The notes under the pieces are model-generated. The model was given only the letters and a program-made list of their open reading frames with translations, did no database searches and was not told the DNA's origin. Shown in pieces: positions 49,033 to 57,139 of a stretch of DNA of 64,000 nucleotides. The DNA comes from Labedella endophytica (GTDB lineage: Bacteria > Actinomycetota > Actinomycetes > Actinomycetales > Microbacteriaceae). The first letter of the stretch is position 1. Every line of letters begins with the position of its first letter. Where the stretch lies: NCBI RefSeq assembly GCF_003990045.1, contig NZ_RZGZ01000001.1:186001-250000 (forward strand), in the 5' to 3' direction. The position numbers and the translations under genes are program-made.

Positions 49033-50187
49033 CTACCGCGCGGGGACGAGCGGGTCGCCGGTGCGGGCGAGGTCGGCCTCGAGTTCGCGCACGATCGGGA
49101 GCACGCGCTCGCCGAACGCCTCGATCTCCTCGATGAAGTGCAGGAAGCCGAGGAGGAAGAGGTCGACGCCCTTCTTCTTGTACTCGATGATGCGCCGGGC
49201 CACGAACTCGGGGTCGCCGATCAGCTGTGTGCGGAAGCCGTCGTTGTACTGCACGAGGTCCTCGAACGACGAGTCGGCCCACATCCCCTTCTTGTCACCC
49301 GTCGAGGCGCCGGCCTGCTGCACCGACTTCCGGAATCCCTCGACCGATGCGGTGTCGGCCTTCGCGATGATCTCCCGCAGCTGCTCACGCGCCTCCTTCT
49401 CGCTGTCGCGCACGATCGCGAAGCCGTTGAGCCCGAACCGCACGGTGCGGCCGTGCTCCGCGGCCACGCGGGTCACGTCGTCGTACTGCTCGGTGAAACC
49501 GTCGAAGTCCTTCCCGTTGGAGAAGTACCAGTCGGAGAACGCGCCGCCATTGAAGCGGGCAGCGGTGGAGTTGCCGCCCTGGAAGATCTCCGGGTGAGGC
49601 CGCCCCTCCACGGGGAACGGCCCGGGGCGGAGCGTGAAGTCGTTCACGCGGTAGAAGTCGCCGGCGAACTGCACGTTCTCCTCCGTCCACAGTGCGCGGA
49701 GCACCTGGATGAACTCGGCGGAACGGCGGTAGCGCTCATCGTGCTCGAGCCACGGAAGCCCGAGCTTCGTGTACTCGTCCTTGAACCAGCCGCTCACGAC
49801 GTTGACGGCGGCGCGGCCCTTCGAGAACTGATCGGCGGTGAGGATGAACTTCGCGAGCACGGCCGGCTCCCAGAGCCCCGGGTGCACGGCCGCGATGACC
49901 TTGAGCTTCTCCGTCGCGAGCAGGAGCGCGAGGCTGATGCTCGTGGACTCGTGCTGCTGGGCGGCGCCGTAGCTCGAGAGGTACCGGACCTGGCTGAGGG
50001 CGTACTCGAAGCCCACCCGCTCGGCCGTCTGCGCGAGGCGGACGTTGTAGTCGTAGTCCCAGTCGGTGCGCTGCTCGATGGAGCTGACGACGAGGCCGCC
50101 GCTCACGTTCGGAACCCAGTAGGCGAACTTCAGGGGCTCGTGGCCGGGTGCGACGTCGAGCGAGGTGGGGGCTGCGGTGTCGGACAT
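49033..50187 (-). CDS. sfnG: Dimethylsulfone monooxygenase SfnG-like, FMNH2-dependent
   Basis: A 384-residue luciferase-like flavin monooxygenase. The strings LKFAYWVPNVSGGLVVSSIEQRTDW (seen in two blocks), FEYALSQVRYL, KVIAAVHPGLW, AVNVVSGWFKDEY, WLEHDERYRRSAEFI and PHPEIFQGGNSTAAR match SfnG closely. The enzyme converts dimethylsulfone to methanesulfinate using FMNH2 from a separate reductase. GGAGG lies five bases before ATG 50187. No sulfur-assimilation gene or reductase is adjacent, so the substrate may differ. Confidence 0.85.
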   Translation of the reverse strand: MSDTAAPTSLDVAPGHEPLKFAYWVPNVSGGLVVSSIEQRTDWDYDYNVRLAQTAERVGFEYALSQVRYLSSYGAAQQHESTSISLALLLATEKLKVIAAVHPGLWEPAVLAKFILTADQFSKGRAAVNVVSGWFKDEYTKLGLPWLEHDERYRRSAEFIQVLRALWTEENVQFAGDFYRVNDFTLRPGPFPVEGRPHPEIFQGGNSTAARFNGGAFSDWYFSNGKDFDGFTEQYDDVTRVAAEHGRTVRFGLNGFAIVRDSEKEAREQLREIIAKADTASVEGFRKSVQQAGASTGDKKGMWADSSFEDLVQYNDGFRTQLIGDPEFVARRIIEYKKKGVDLFLLGFLHFIEEIEAFGERVLPIVRELEADLARTGDPLVPAR

Positions 50188-50399
50188 GGGAACCTCCGGA
50201 GTCGGGCGGCGCGAGCCGCGGCGATGCGATGCCGCCACGTTAGGCGCGCGACCCTTCCCTCCGGCCGAGTGTTGCGTGGGATGACGCCGTGATCGGAGAT
50301 TCCGCGTCATGATCCGCTCGTCCCCGACTCTCCCTGGTGGGCGCATCATCCGCACCCGATCGACGGACGCGACCGTCGGCCCGAACCCGAGGAGAGACC

Positions 50400-50675
50400 A
50401 TGACGACCGCCATCCGTCCAGCGCTCGAGCGACCCGCCGAATCGATGCGGATCGGTTCAGCCACCCCTTCCGCGTACGTCGCCGCGACGCAGGGGGCGGC
50501 CGGCGCGGTCGACCGCCGGCTGGCCGCCCTCGTCGACGAGCTCGGTCGCCGAGACGAGGCCGCACGTGCCGAACGCGAGGCCCGTCGTCCGATCGTCTGG
50601 CTCACCGCCCTGACCGTCGGGGCCGTCACCCTCGCACAGCTCGCCGTGCTCGTGATGGTCGCCCCACCGCTCTGA
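50400..50675 (+). CDS. Small one-span membrane protein, 91 residues
   Basis: Starts at ATG 50400 with GAGGAG four to six bases upstream. A polar, Ala/Arg-rich N-terminal part with a short coiled-coil stretch (VDRRLAALVDELGRRDEAARAERE) leads into one C-terminal helix (IVWLTALTVGAVTLAQLAVLVMV). No family recognised. It should sit in the membrane with its bulk in the cytoplasm. It converges on the glycosyltransferase gene 20 bases away. Confidence 0.6.
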   Translation: MTTAIRPALERPAESMRIGSATPSAYVAATQGAAGAVDRRLAALVDELGRRDEAARAEREARRPIVWLTALTVGAVTLAQLAVLVMVAPPL

Positions 50676-50695
50676 TCCGCCGGAGGAGCGGAGGG

Positions 50696-51457
50696 TCAGG
50701 CGCGTGTCGGGTGGGGGCCGTAGGCGTCCGCGAGGAACGCCGCGTACCCTCCCGGCGTTCGGCCCTCGCGTCGCCCGGACGTGATGACGGGAGCGTCGAG
50801 CGTCGCCCGCACGTCGAGGCCCGCGCGGCGGGCTCGCGCCACGAGGTCGACGTCCTCGTGCTCCGCGAGCGCCGCGAACCCGCCGATGCGCCGGTAGGCG
50901 TCGAGTCGGATGCCGAGGTGCGCCCCGTGCACGTTGCCGGGCAGATGTCCGGGCGGGTGGGCCTCCGCCCAGCGGCGGAGGCCGTCCTCGTCGAGGTCGG
51001 TGGCCTCGGGGCGCACGGTCCCGAGGAGCACGTCGATGCCGGCGGAGAGCGCGTCGAGGTGGGCGAGGAGCCACGCCGGGTCGACGCGCGAGTCGGCGTC
51101 GGTCGTGGCGATCCAGCGGTGCGCCAGCCCGATCCGCGTCGCGAATCCGACGACACGCTCGACGCCCGCGCGTCGAGCGGCGCCCACGTTCCGCTCCGCG
51201 ATCTCGACGACCGAGACGTCGGTTCGGGCCGCGCCACGAGCCGTCGCCGTCCGCACCGACCAGCGCGACACGATGTCGGCGGTCCCGTCGGTGCACGCAT
51301 CGAGGACGACCGCGATCCCCACCTCCACGTCGGGGTGCGTCGCCGCGAGCCGCTCGCGCGCCACCGAGAGCGCGGCGAGGCTCGCGCCGATCAGCTCCTC
51401 CTCGTCGTGGGCGGGGAGGACCACGTCGATCCGAGCGGGGACGCCCTCCGTCGTCAC
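50696..51457 (-). CDS. Family 2 glycosyltransferase
   Basis: A 253-residue GT-A glycosyltransferase. The nucleotide-sugar motif is IDVVLPAHDEEELIGASL near the N-terminus, VVLDACTDGTADI holds the first acidic cluster, TTDADSRVDPAWL is the DXD metal-binding region, and GGFAALAEHEDVDLVARARRAG is the acceptor-side ED motif. GTG 51457 overlaps the stop of the fused deacetylase gene (GTGA). It is the last gene of a three-gene operon. No membrane helix, so it acts on a soluble or membrane-surface acceptor. Confidence 0.88.
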   Translation of the reverse strand: MTTEGVPARIDVVLPAHDEEELIGASLAALSVARERLAATHPDVEVGIAVVLDACTDGTADIVSRWSVRTATARGAARTDVSVVEIAERNVGAARRAGVERVVGFATRIGLAHRWIATTDADSRVDPAWLLAHLDALSAGIDVLLGTVRPEATDLDEDGLRRWAEAHPPGHLPGNVHGAHLGIRLDAYRRIGGFAALAEHEDVDLVARARRAGLDVRATLDAPVITSGRREGRTPGGYAAFLADAYGPHPTRA

Positions 51458-52854
51458 ACGAGCCCCGCTTCGGCGGCGATGGACGGTTGTTCCTCCCGCA
51501 CGAACACGTCGACGAGGATGTCGTCCTCCACGTGGTGAACCGAGCGTCGGCCCGGCCAACGGGCGGCGATGCGGTCGTGTACGCGCGTGGCGTCGGTCAC
51601 CGCGTCCTCGTCGGGGTGCCGCCAGTGACAAGCGGCGAACACGCCGTCGGTGTCGAGGCTCTCGATCGCGCGATCGACGGTGCGGTCGAGGTCGGCCTCG
51701 GAGAGGTAGTAACCCACTTCGCTCATCACGACGAGATCGAAGGCGCCCTCCGGCCACTCGTCCGGCACGGTGAGGCGCTCGAAGGTCGCCCCCGGGGCGT
51801 TGCGGCGGGCCTCGCGCAGCGGTGCCTCGGCGATGTCGACGCCGACGGTCGCGTCGCTCCGCTCCGCGAGTCGGGCGGTGAGCACGCCCGTGGCGCACCC
51901 GAGCTCGAGCGTGCGGCGGAACCGCTCCCGCGGCAGGGCCGAGAGCAGGACGTCGCGCTTGCGTGACTCGTACCAGGAGGTGAAGTCCCAGCCGCCCGGC
52001 CGGCGCTCGTAGAACTCCTCGAAGGAGTCGCGCGAGCGCGACGACTCGGTGCCGGTCCCGGAGTCCGTGCTTGCCGGGGTCTCTTCGACCCGGGGCGACG
52101 AGGCGAGGAAGAGCACCTCGTCGGGGCGGTCGAAGTGCCGACGGTGCCGCGCATCGACGATCGCCTCGTCGCCCGGCGAGGGGGAGAGCGGCTCGATCTG
52201 GGAGCGGTAGGCGCCGAGCGCGCGGGCCTTGGCGGCGCGCGCGTCCTCGCCGAGCTCCACGCGCACGGCGGAACGCCAGGGGAGGGTCTCATCGGCGGGG
52301 TCGCCCCAGTGCCACATCCAGATCGGGTACTCGACGAGCCGCGCCCCCGTGCGCGTCGCGACCCGGGCCGCGGCCTCGCCGGCGATGCGGTGGTCGTGGT
52401 GGCCGTCGCCCCGCCACGGCGCCACGAGCAGGGGACGTGCACCGGCGGTCGCCACGGCGTGGGTGATCGCGTCCTCGATCCTCTGCTCGTGCTGGCCGGA
52501 CGCGCCGTCGGGAACGCCGAGGAAGCGGTGCCCGGCGCCGGAGTGGAGGCCGGTCAGCGCGGCGCGGAACTCCTCGGCGCGGATGCGCGCGAGCGTCGCC
52601 ATGGAGTGCGTGGGCGACGCGGGATGGGAGGCCTCCCCGACCGTCACGAGGATCACCTCCACGGGGATGCCGAGGGCGGCAGCCCGCGCGATGAGACCGC
52701 CGACGGCGAGGCTCTCGTCGTCCGGGTGCGGGCTGAGCACGACGATGCGGGTCGCGTCGGTCCAGTCGTCCCAGGCGGGCAGTGCCGGCCCGGCGACCAG
52801 GGCGTCCCAGCGCCCGGGATCCGTGCCCGGGTCGCGGTGGTCGAACGCCACCAT
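51454..52854 (-). CDS. Fused PIG-L deacetylase and NodS-like SAM methyltransferase
   Basis: A 466-residue two-domain enzyme. Residues ~33-250 are a PIG-L/LmbE deacetylase with zinc motif SPHPDDES (41-48) and HHDH (152-155). After a Ser/Thr-rich linker, residues ~275-466 are a class I methyltransferase with motif I LELGCATGVL (316-325), VVMSEVGYYL, and an N-terminal block FYERRPGGWDFTSWYE that resembles NodS-type N-methyltransferases. This would remove an N-acetyl group from a sugar and then methylate. The ATG overlaps the upstream stop by one base. Substrate is unknown. Confidence 0.87.
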   Translation of the reverse strand: MVAFDHRDPGTDPGRWDALVAGPALPAWDDWTDATRIVVLSPHPDDESLAVGGLIARAAALGIPVEVILVTVGEASHPASPTHSMATLARIRAEEFRAALTGLHSGAGHRFLGVPDGASGQHEQRIEDAITHAVATAGARPLLVAPWRGDGHHDHRIAGEAAARVATRTGARLVEYPIWMWHWGDPADETLPWRSAVRVELGEDARAAKARALGAYRSQIEPLSPSPGDEAIVDARHRRHFDRPDEVLFLASSPRVEETPASTDSGTGTESSRSRDSFEEFYERRPGGWDFTSWYESRKRDVLLSALPRERFRRTLELGCATGVLTARLAERSDATVGVDIAEAPLREARRNAPGATFERLTVPDEWPEGAFDLVVMSEVGYYLSEADLDRTVDRAIESLDTDGVFAACHWRHPDEDAVTDATRVHDRIAARWPGRRSVHHVEDDILVDVFVREEQPSIAAEAGLV

Positions 52855-53912
52855 CAGAGCGCGCCGTCGAGGATGAGGCGGCCCAGCCTGGCCAGATCGC
52901 GCTCGCCGTGGTCCTGCTGGACGTAGAGCTCGAGGTCGGAGACGCGCGTGAGGTACGGCTCGTCCACGGTCAGAGGAGCCGGGCCGAGCGTCGCGACGGC
53001 GCGCGTACGGATGGCGTCCACGCGCCCGCGCACGGTGGAACGCACGCGTTGGGCGATCGCGGCGCCGCGACGCCCGGCGGCGTCGCCCGACTCGATCGCG
53101 CGCGCCGCTTCGGCGACGGCGTTCTCGGCCGCGGCGAGGTCGACGGCGGAGGCGCCGAGAGCTGCGAGGGCGAGCTCCGAATCGGGCTTCCTCTCCGCGT
53201 GGGCGTGCAGCGCGTCGACGAGGCCGATCGCCCCTCCCCACCAGCAGGCGGCCACGCCGATCCCGCCCCAGGCGAAGCCCGGCCGGTCGAGATACCAACC
53301 GGCCTCGCCGACGGGCTCGGCGGGTACGTCCGCGAGATCGATCGGACCGGACGGGACGAGCGGCATCCCGCGCGACACCCACAGCTCGTCGTTCGTCGTG
53401 ACCCCCGGATCGCGGAGGGACACGCGGAACAGGCGACGCTCGCCGGAAGGCGTGTGAGCGGTGAGGAGCGCGTCGGACAGCCGGGACGCGAGCGAGCACC
53501 ACGGCTTCCGGCCCGTTACGCGCCAGGCGGGGAGTTCGGGCGACTCGGCGGGCCCGGCGCGACGGGCATCGAGGCGCAGGCCGGGCGCTTCCGCCGCGAA
53601 GACCCCGAACCGCGCCGCGTCGTCCGGCACCGGCATCCCGGCCTGCGCGAGGATCCCGAGCGCGTCGAGGTGGGGTTCGACGACGCGGGCCACCGTCACG
53701 TCGCCGTCGGCCAGGGCGCCGAGCCCCACGAAGAAGCGACCGGCGTTGCCCTGTTCGAGCGGTCCGATCGTGTGGCGGGCGAGCCCCGCCACCTCGAGTG
53801 CGCGCTCGACAGATCCGGCCGCGTCGGCCGCAGCCGCCCGCAGCGCCCCGACCTCGGCGCCGTCGAGGCCCCCGCCCGGCCAGGACGTCGAGGCCGTGAC
53901 GGCGCCCGTCAT
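52854..53912 (-). CDS. Acyl-CoA dehydrogenase-like flavoprotein
   Basis: A 352-residue protein related to acyl-CoA dehydrogenases: helical N-terminus, beta-rich middle (AWRVTGRKPWCSLASRLSDALLTA) and helical C-terminus (AAIAQRVRSTVRGRVDAIRTRAVATLG). It is shorter than the usual ~380 and lacks a clear catalytic-base Glu signature that I can identify, so it may act on a non-CoA substrate such as an amine or nitro compound. First gene of the operon with the deacetylase/methyltransferase and the glycosyltransferase. The ribosome site is weak. Confidence 0.72.
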   Translation of the reverse strand: MTGAVTASTSWPGGGLDGAEVGALRAAAADAAGSVERALEVAGLARHTIGPLEQGNAGRFFVGLGALADGDVTVARVVEPHLDALGILAQAGMPVPDDAARFGVFAAEAPGLRLDARRAGPAESPELPAWRVTGRKPWCSLASRLSDALLTAHTPSGERRLFRVSLRDPGVTTNDELWVSRGMPLVPSGPIDLADVPAEPVGEAGWYLDRPGFAWGGIGVAACWWGGAIGLVDALHAHAERKPDSELALAALGASAVDLAAAENAVAEAARAIESGDAAGRRGAAIAQRVRSTVRGRVDAIRTRAVATLGPAPLTVDEPYLTRVSDLELYVQQDHGERDLARLGRLILDGAL

Positions 53913-53999
53913 CGGCGCGTCCGTTCGTGCGCGCGTGTCTCGCGTCTCATCGATTCCATCACCTGAACGCTAGGGGACGGGCGGCGGGCCGGTCTGCCG

Positions 54000-54028
54000 T
54001 TGACGCCGACGCCGAAGAGGCATAGTCG
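54000..54028 (+). promoter_or_regulatory. Promoter TTGACG-N17-TAGTCG
   Basis: TTGACG at 54000-54005 and TAGTCG at 54023-54028 with a 17-base spacer, a good sigma-A-type match. It gives a 5' leader of about 90 bases before the permease gene, containing CCCTCCCCCC and a facing TTGGGGG. Confidence 0.55.
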
Positions 54029-54127
54029 GGACACTCTCGAGTGGCTCCAGCCCTCCCCCCGCACGGTTGGGGGTACGGTGATCGAGGCCGCGCGGGGCGT
54101 GCGGTCGGGGACGTCGTCGGAGGTCGC

Positions 54128-55282
54128 ATGCGCACGGGGCTCGTCGGAGTCGGGCTGCTGATCGTCGGCGCGATCCTCGCGGCCGTCACGGGCACCCCGG
54201 CGGACGACCTCGCCGCGCTCGCCGAGCGGATCTGGCCGGTGCTGCTGTTCGTCGTCGCCATCACGGTGGTCACCGAGCTCGCGGCGGAGGCCGAGGTGTT
54301 CCGCGTCGTCGCCGAGCGTCTCGCCCGCCTCGGTCGGGGCCGCACCGTCGTGCTGTGGGCTTTCATCGTGGTCTTCGCCACGGCGAGCACGGCGTTCCTG
54401 TCGCTCGACACCACGGCGGTGCTGCTCACGCCCGTGGTCGTGCTGCTCGCGCGCCACATCGGCGTCAACCCGATCCCGTTCGCCCTCACGACGGTGTGGC
54501 TCGCGAACACCGGGTCCCTCTTCCTCCCGGTGTCGAACCTCACGAACCTGCTGGCCGAGCATCGGCTCGACGGGATCGGCGCGCTCGGCTTCGCGGCGCT
54601 CACCCTGGTGCCGGCGCTCGTCGCCGTCCTCGTTCCCGTCGTCGTGCTCGCGATCGTGTACCGCCGGGAGCTCGCGCGCACCTACACGCTCTCCGCGGGC
54701 GGGCCGGCGGGCGATCCGGTGCTGTTCCGGTGGTCAGCGACCGTGCTCGTCCTGCTCGTGCCCGCTCTCGTCTCCGGTCTCGACGTGTGGATCCCGGCCC
54801 TCGCGGCGGCCGTGGTCCTCGCGGCGGTCTTCGCGGTGCGGCGCCGCGAGGTGCTCCGTCCGGGGCTCCTGCCGTGGCAGCTCGTCGTCTTCGCGGCCGG
54901 CCTGTTCCTCGCGGTGGACGCGGCCCGCAGCCTCGGCCTCACCGAGATCGTGGAGGCGCTCGCCGGATCGGGGTCCTCGCCCGTCGATCTGATGCGCGTC
55001 GCCGGCGTCGGGGCCGTCGGCGCCAATCTCATCAACAACCTCCCGGCCTATCTCGCCTTCGAACCGGTGGGAACGAGCCCCGATCGTCTCGTCGCGCTCC
55101 TCATCGGAGTGAACGCGGGGCCGCTCGTGACGCCGTGGGCATCGCTCGCCACCCTGCTCTGGCACGAGAGGTTGCGGGGGCTCGGCGTGGAGATCTCGTG
55201 GTGGCGCTTCGCCGGCCTCGGGCTGATCGTGGCGCCTCTCACGGTGGGGGCGGCGACGCTCGCGTTCGCCCTGCTGCGCTGA
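54128..55282 (+). CDS. ArsB/SLC13-type anion permease
   Basis: A 384-residue membrane protein with about ten helices. The segment FSTASTAFLSLDTTAVLLTPV-like (here ATASTAFLSLDTTAVLLTP) and the second inverted half VGANLINNLPAYLAFEPVG followed by GVNAGPLVTPWASLATLLW are the paired hairpin signatures of the ArsB/NhaD/citrate-type superfamily. Arsenite or a carboxylate are possible substrates; no ars genes are nearby. ATG 54128 has GGAGG four bases upstream. Confidence 0.85.
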   Translation: MRTGLVGVGLLIVGAILAAVTGTPADDLAALAERIWPVLLFVVAITVVTELAAEAEVFRVVAERLARLGRGRTVVLWAFIVVFATASTAFLSLDTTAVLLTPVVVLLARHIGVNPIPFALTTVWLANTGSLFLPVSNLTNLLAEHRLDGIGALGFAALTLVPALVAVLVPVVVLAIVYRRELARTYTLSAGGPAGDPVLFRWSATVLVLLVPALVSGLDVWIPALAAAVVLAAVFAVRRREVLRPGLLPWQLVVFAAGLFLAVDAARSLGLTEIVEALAGSGSSPVDLMRVAGVGAVGANLINNLPAYLAFEPVGTSPDRLVALLIGVNAGPLVTPWASLATLLWHERLRGLGVEISWWRFAGLGLIVAPLTVGAATLAFALLR

Positions 55283-55295
55283 GGAACCGCCCCTC

Positions 55296-55325
55296 TTGTA
55301 CCACGCTGATGATTGCGTGTATATA
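55296..55325 (+). promoter_or_regulatory. Strong AT-rich promoter TTGTAC-N18-TATATA
   Basis: TTGTAC (55296-55301) and TATATA (55320-55325) with an 18-base spacer. It stands out from the GC-rich surroundings and drives the small membrane-protein gene about 85 bases downstream. Confidence 0.6.
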
Positions 55326-55340
55326 GCTAGCTTGTCTAGC
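55326..55340. promoter_or_regulatory. Operator-like inverted repeat GCTAGCTTGTCTAGC
   Basis: GCTAG and CTAGC flank a five-base centre and start directly after the -10 hexamer, covering the transcription start. This is a typical repressor position. CTAG is otherwise rare in this window. Confidence 0.55.
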
Positions 55341-55411
55341 GAGATTGATGCGACCATGGGTGAACAGCGCCGATGGATGGGCGCGACGCCTCCGACGAGA
55401 AGGGCGACACC

Positions 55412-55669
55412 ATGGGCTCCATCGCTGTCCGGCCTCACGATGCGTCCGTCGCCGCCGATCAGCAGACGGAGACCGAGTGGCCGTCCGAGATCGATCGCTC
55501 GCGCGAGCCCCTCTCGCCCGGCGTGACCGCCCTCATCGGCATCGCCGCTCTGGCGCTCTCGGCCGTCTGCACGACGCTGCTGCTCACGTTCGCCTCGACG
55601 AGCATCGGAACCTCGTTGATCGACGACGGCACGAGCGGTTCGTCGGTCGTCCACACCGTCGACGACTGA
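55412..55669 (+). CDS. Small one-span membrane protein, 85 residues
   Basis: ATG 55412 has GAAGG eight bases upstream; the earlier ATG 55373 has no site. The N-terminal ~40 residues are polar and acidic, then one helix (VTALIGIAALALSAVCTTLLLTFA) and a Ser/Thr-rich tail. No family recognised. It is unusual for the strength of its promoter and the operator-like repeat upstream, so it may be made under a specific condition. Confidence 0.6.
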   Translation: MGSIAVRPHDASVAADQQTETEWPSEIDRSREPLSPGVTALIGIAALALSAVCTTLLLTFASTSIGTSLIDDGTSGSSVVHTVDD

Positions 55670-55700
55670 CCGCCGCCCCTCGCCGGCGTGCGGCTGCGCG

Positions 55701-56285
55701 CTACCGGATGTGGCCGAGCGTCACGCGGAGGCGCCTGATGGGCAGGGACGCGCGATCCACGCGTGAATAGGCCACGTCGACGCCGACGGCCTGCGCCACC
55801 GTCTCGACGACGTCGATCAGCGGAACGTGATCCGTCTCGATATGGGTCGCGAAGAGGTCGTCGCGGAGCGCGGAATCGACGGCGTCGAACCGTTGCATGG
55901 GCCAGCCGTCGGGATCTTCGAAGCGCGAGCGCACCCGGCGCCGGATCGTTCGTCGCGATGCGAGGAGCGCGACGTGGCGCGTGTCGACACCGGCCGATCG
56001 CAGTCCGCCGACGATCTCCGCGAAGCGAGCGGGGTCGGCGAGCGTCATCGGCACGATGACGGGGCCGGGATGGCGGGCCGTGAGGTCGGAGAGGACGCCG
56101 AGGACCGTCGGCGTCCACCAGGGTGTGTCCTGGAAGTCGGTGCGGAGCGACGGCGGATACATCCGCTGGATGCCGAAGCCGGGCAGTTCCGGGTCCGACA
56201 CGGTGCTCCCGGGGAGCTTCCGCCGCAGTTCGTGCGCGACGTGGGTCTTCCCCACGCCGAATGTGCCGTTGATCCAGATGAGCAT
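55701..56285 (-). CDS. TmrB-like P-loop protein (tunicamycin-resistance family)
   Basis: A 194-residue ATP-binding protein. MLIWINGTFGVGKTHVAHELRR contains Walker A GTFGVGKT (7-14); WWTPTVLGVLSDL, VIVPMTLADPARFAEIVGGLR, LLASRRTIRRRVRSRFEDP and the closing RVTLGHIR follow the order of TmrB closely. In Bacillus TmrB gives tunicamycin resistance, probably by binding the drug at the membrane. The usual C-terminal amphipathic helix is short here. Apparently leaderless: TATCCT lies six bases before the ATG. Confidence 0.78.
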   Translation of the reverse strand: MLIWINGTFGVGKTHVAHELRRKLPGSTVSDPELPGFGIQRMYPPSLRTDFQDTPWWTPTVLGVLSDLTARHPGPVIVPMTLADPARFAEIVGGLRSAGVDTRHVALLASRRTIRRRVRSRFEDPDGWPMQRFDAVDSALRDDLFATHIETDHVPLIDVVETVAQAVGVDVAYSRVDRASLPIRRLRVTLGHIR

Positions 56286-56291
56286 GGTCGA

Positions 56292-56297
56292 AGGATA
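56292..56297 (-). promoter_or_regulatory. -10 element TATCCT of the TmrB-like gene
   Basis: TATCCT, then TCGACC, then the ATG at 56285. Confidence 0.5.
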
Positions 56298-56351
56298 CGG
56301 GCCGGGTCGACCGGCCGACCGTCCGCGATCGTGACGAACCGCGCCGCGTCG

Positions 56352-56357
56352 TAGGCT
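56352..56357 (+). promoter_or_regulatory. -10 element TAGGCT for a leaderless start
   Basis: TAGGCT, then GGCGGT, then ATG 56364. GTGACG 15 bases further up is a possible -35. Confidence 0.5.
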
Positions 56358-56363
56358 GGCGGT

Positions 56364-56684
56364 ATGGCCTCCGAGAAGCGGTTCACGCGCGCTCCCGACG
56401 TCGAGCACACCCGGACGGACGTCGTCGCGATCCTGTCGGCCGTCGTCGGCGCCCTCGCCGTCCTGTGCTTCTTCGTCCCGTGGCTCTGGGTGATCTACGT
56501 GGCCCTCGGCCTCGCGATCATCGGTCTCGTCCTCGGACTCCGTTCCCGGAAGCGCCTGCAGGCCGACCCCACTCTGGGAGGCGCCGGGCTCTCCGCGTTC
56601 GGTTTCCTCGCCTCGATCGTCGTCCTCGTCGTCCGCCTCCCCGTGCTCGTCGTCGACATCGCCGCGCTCGCCGGATTGCGCTGA
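56364..56684 (+). CDS. DUF4190-like small membrane protein
   Basis: A 106-residue protein with a polar N-terminus and two or three hydrophobic helices: DVVAILSAVVGALAVLCFF, LWVIYVALGLAIIGLVLG and FLASIVVLVVRLPVLVVD. The spacing, with a Gly-rich turn and RSRKRLQ between helices, resembles DUF4190-type proteins. Function unknown. Divergent from the TmrB-like gene, with both apparently leaderless. Confidence 0.7.
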   Translation: MASEKRFTRAPDVEHTRTDVVAILSAVVGALAVLCFFVPWLWVIYVALGLAIIGLVLGLRSRKRLQADPTLGGAGLSAFGFLASIVVLVVRLPVLVVDIAALAGLR

Positions 56685-56720
56685 CCGGACGTCGCCGTAC
56701 CGCCTGCCATCCTCGTCACG

Positions 56721-56726
56721 TAGCAT
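56721..56726 (+). promoter_or_regulatory. -10 element TAGCAT for a leaderless start
   Basis: TAGCAT followed by seven bases and ATG 56734. Confidence 0.45.
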
Positions 56727-56733
56727 GTGCCGC

Positions 56734-57069
56734 ATGGCCTCCGATCGCTCAGACGACATCGATCACCTCGATTTCGAGACGCCCGCCGAGCTGGAACGCC
56801 AGGTCGGCGCCGCGCGACCGGCGCCCCGGCAGCAGGTCCCCGATCCGTTCGACGACGATGACGACGGGCCCACGCGCCTGCCCGGTCACCACCTCCGCCG
56901 CGCGGTCATGATCCTCGTCGCCCTCCTCCTGCTCGTGGCGCTCTTTCTGTCGAGCGGAATCCTCGGGCTCTTCCGTCCCGCGCAGGCCCCCACCGACGGC
57001 GGTGACCGCGGCGTGAACGCGGCGAGCAGCGCGCCGACCGCCGTCGCCCTCCCCCTCTCGACTCGCTGA
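56734..57069 (+). CDS. One-span membrane protein with acidic N-terminus, 111 residues
   Basis: ATG 56734 is used rather than 56725, since TAGCAT lies seven bases upstream of it. The first ~60 residues are cytoplasmic and acidic (DDIDHLDFETPAELERQVG, then PDPFDDDDDGPTR), followed by one helix (VMILVALLLLVALFLSSGIL) and a ~35-residue outer tail. No family recognised. Confidence 0.65.
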   Translation: MASDRSDDIDHLDFETPAELERQVGAARPAPRQQVPDPFDDDDDGPTRLPGHHLRRAVMILVALLLLVALFLSSGILGLFRPAQAPTDGGDRGVNAASSAPTAVALPLSTR

Positions 57070-57139
57070 CGACTGTTCGGGTGCCGGGAACGGACGGATG
57101 TCGACGTGCGGATGCTGATCGGCCGTTGGTGACGGACCC

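Noticed and set aside
50672-50699. Terminator between the small membrane-protein gene and the glycosyltransferase gene
   Set aside because: CTGA/TCAG and CCGC/GCGG face each other but with unequal internal gaps; pairing is too weak to call.
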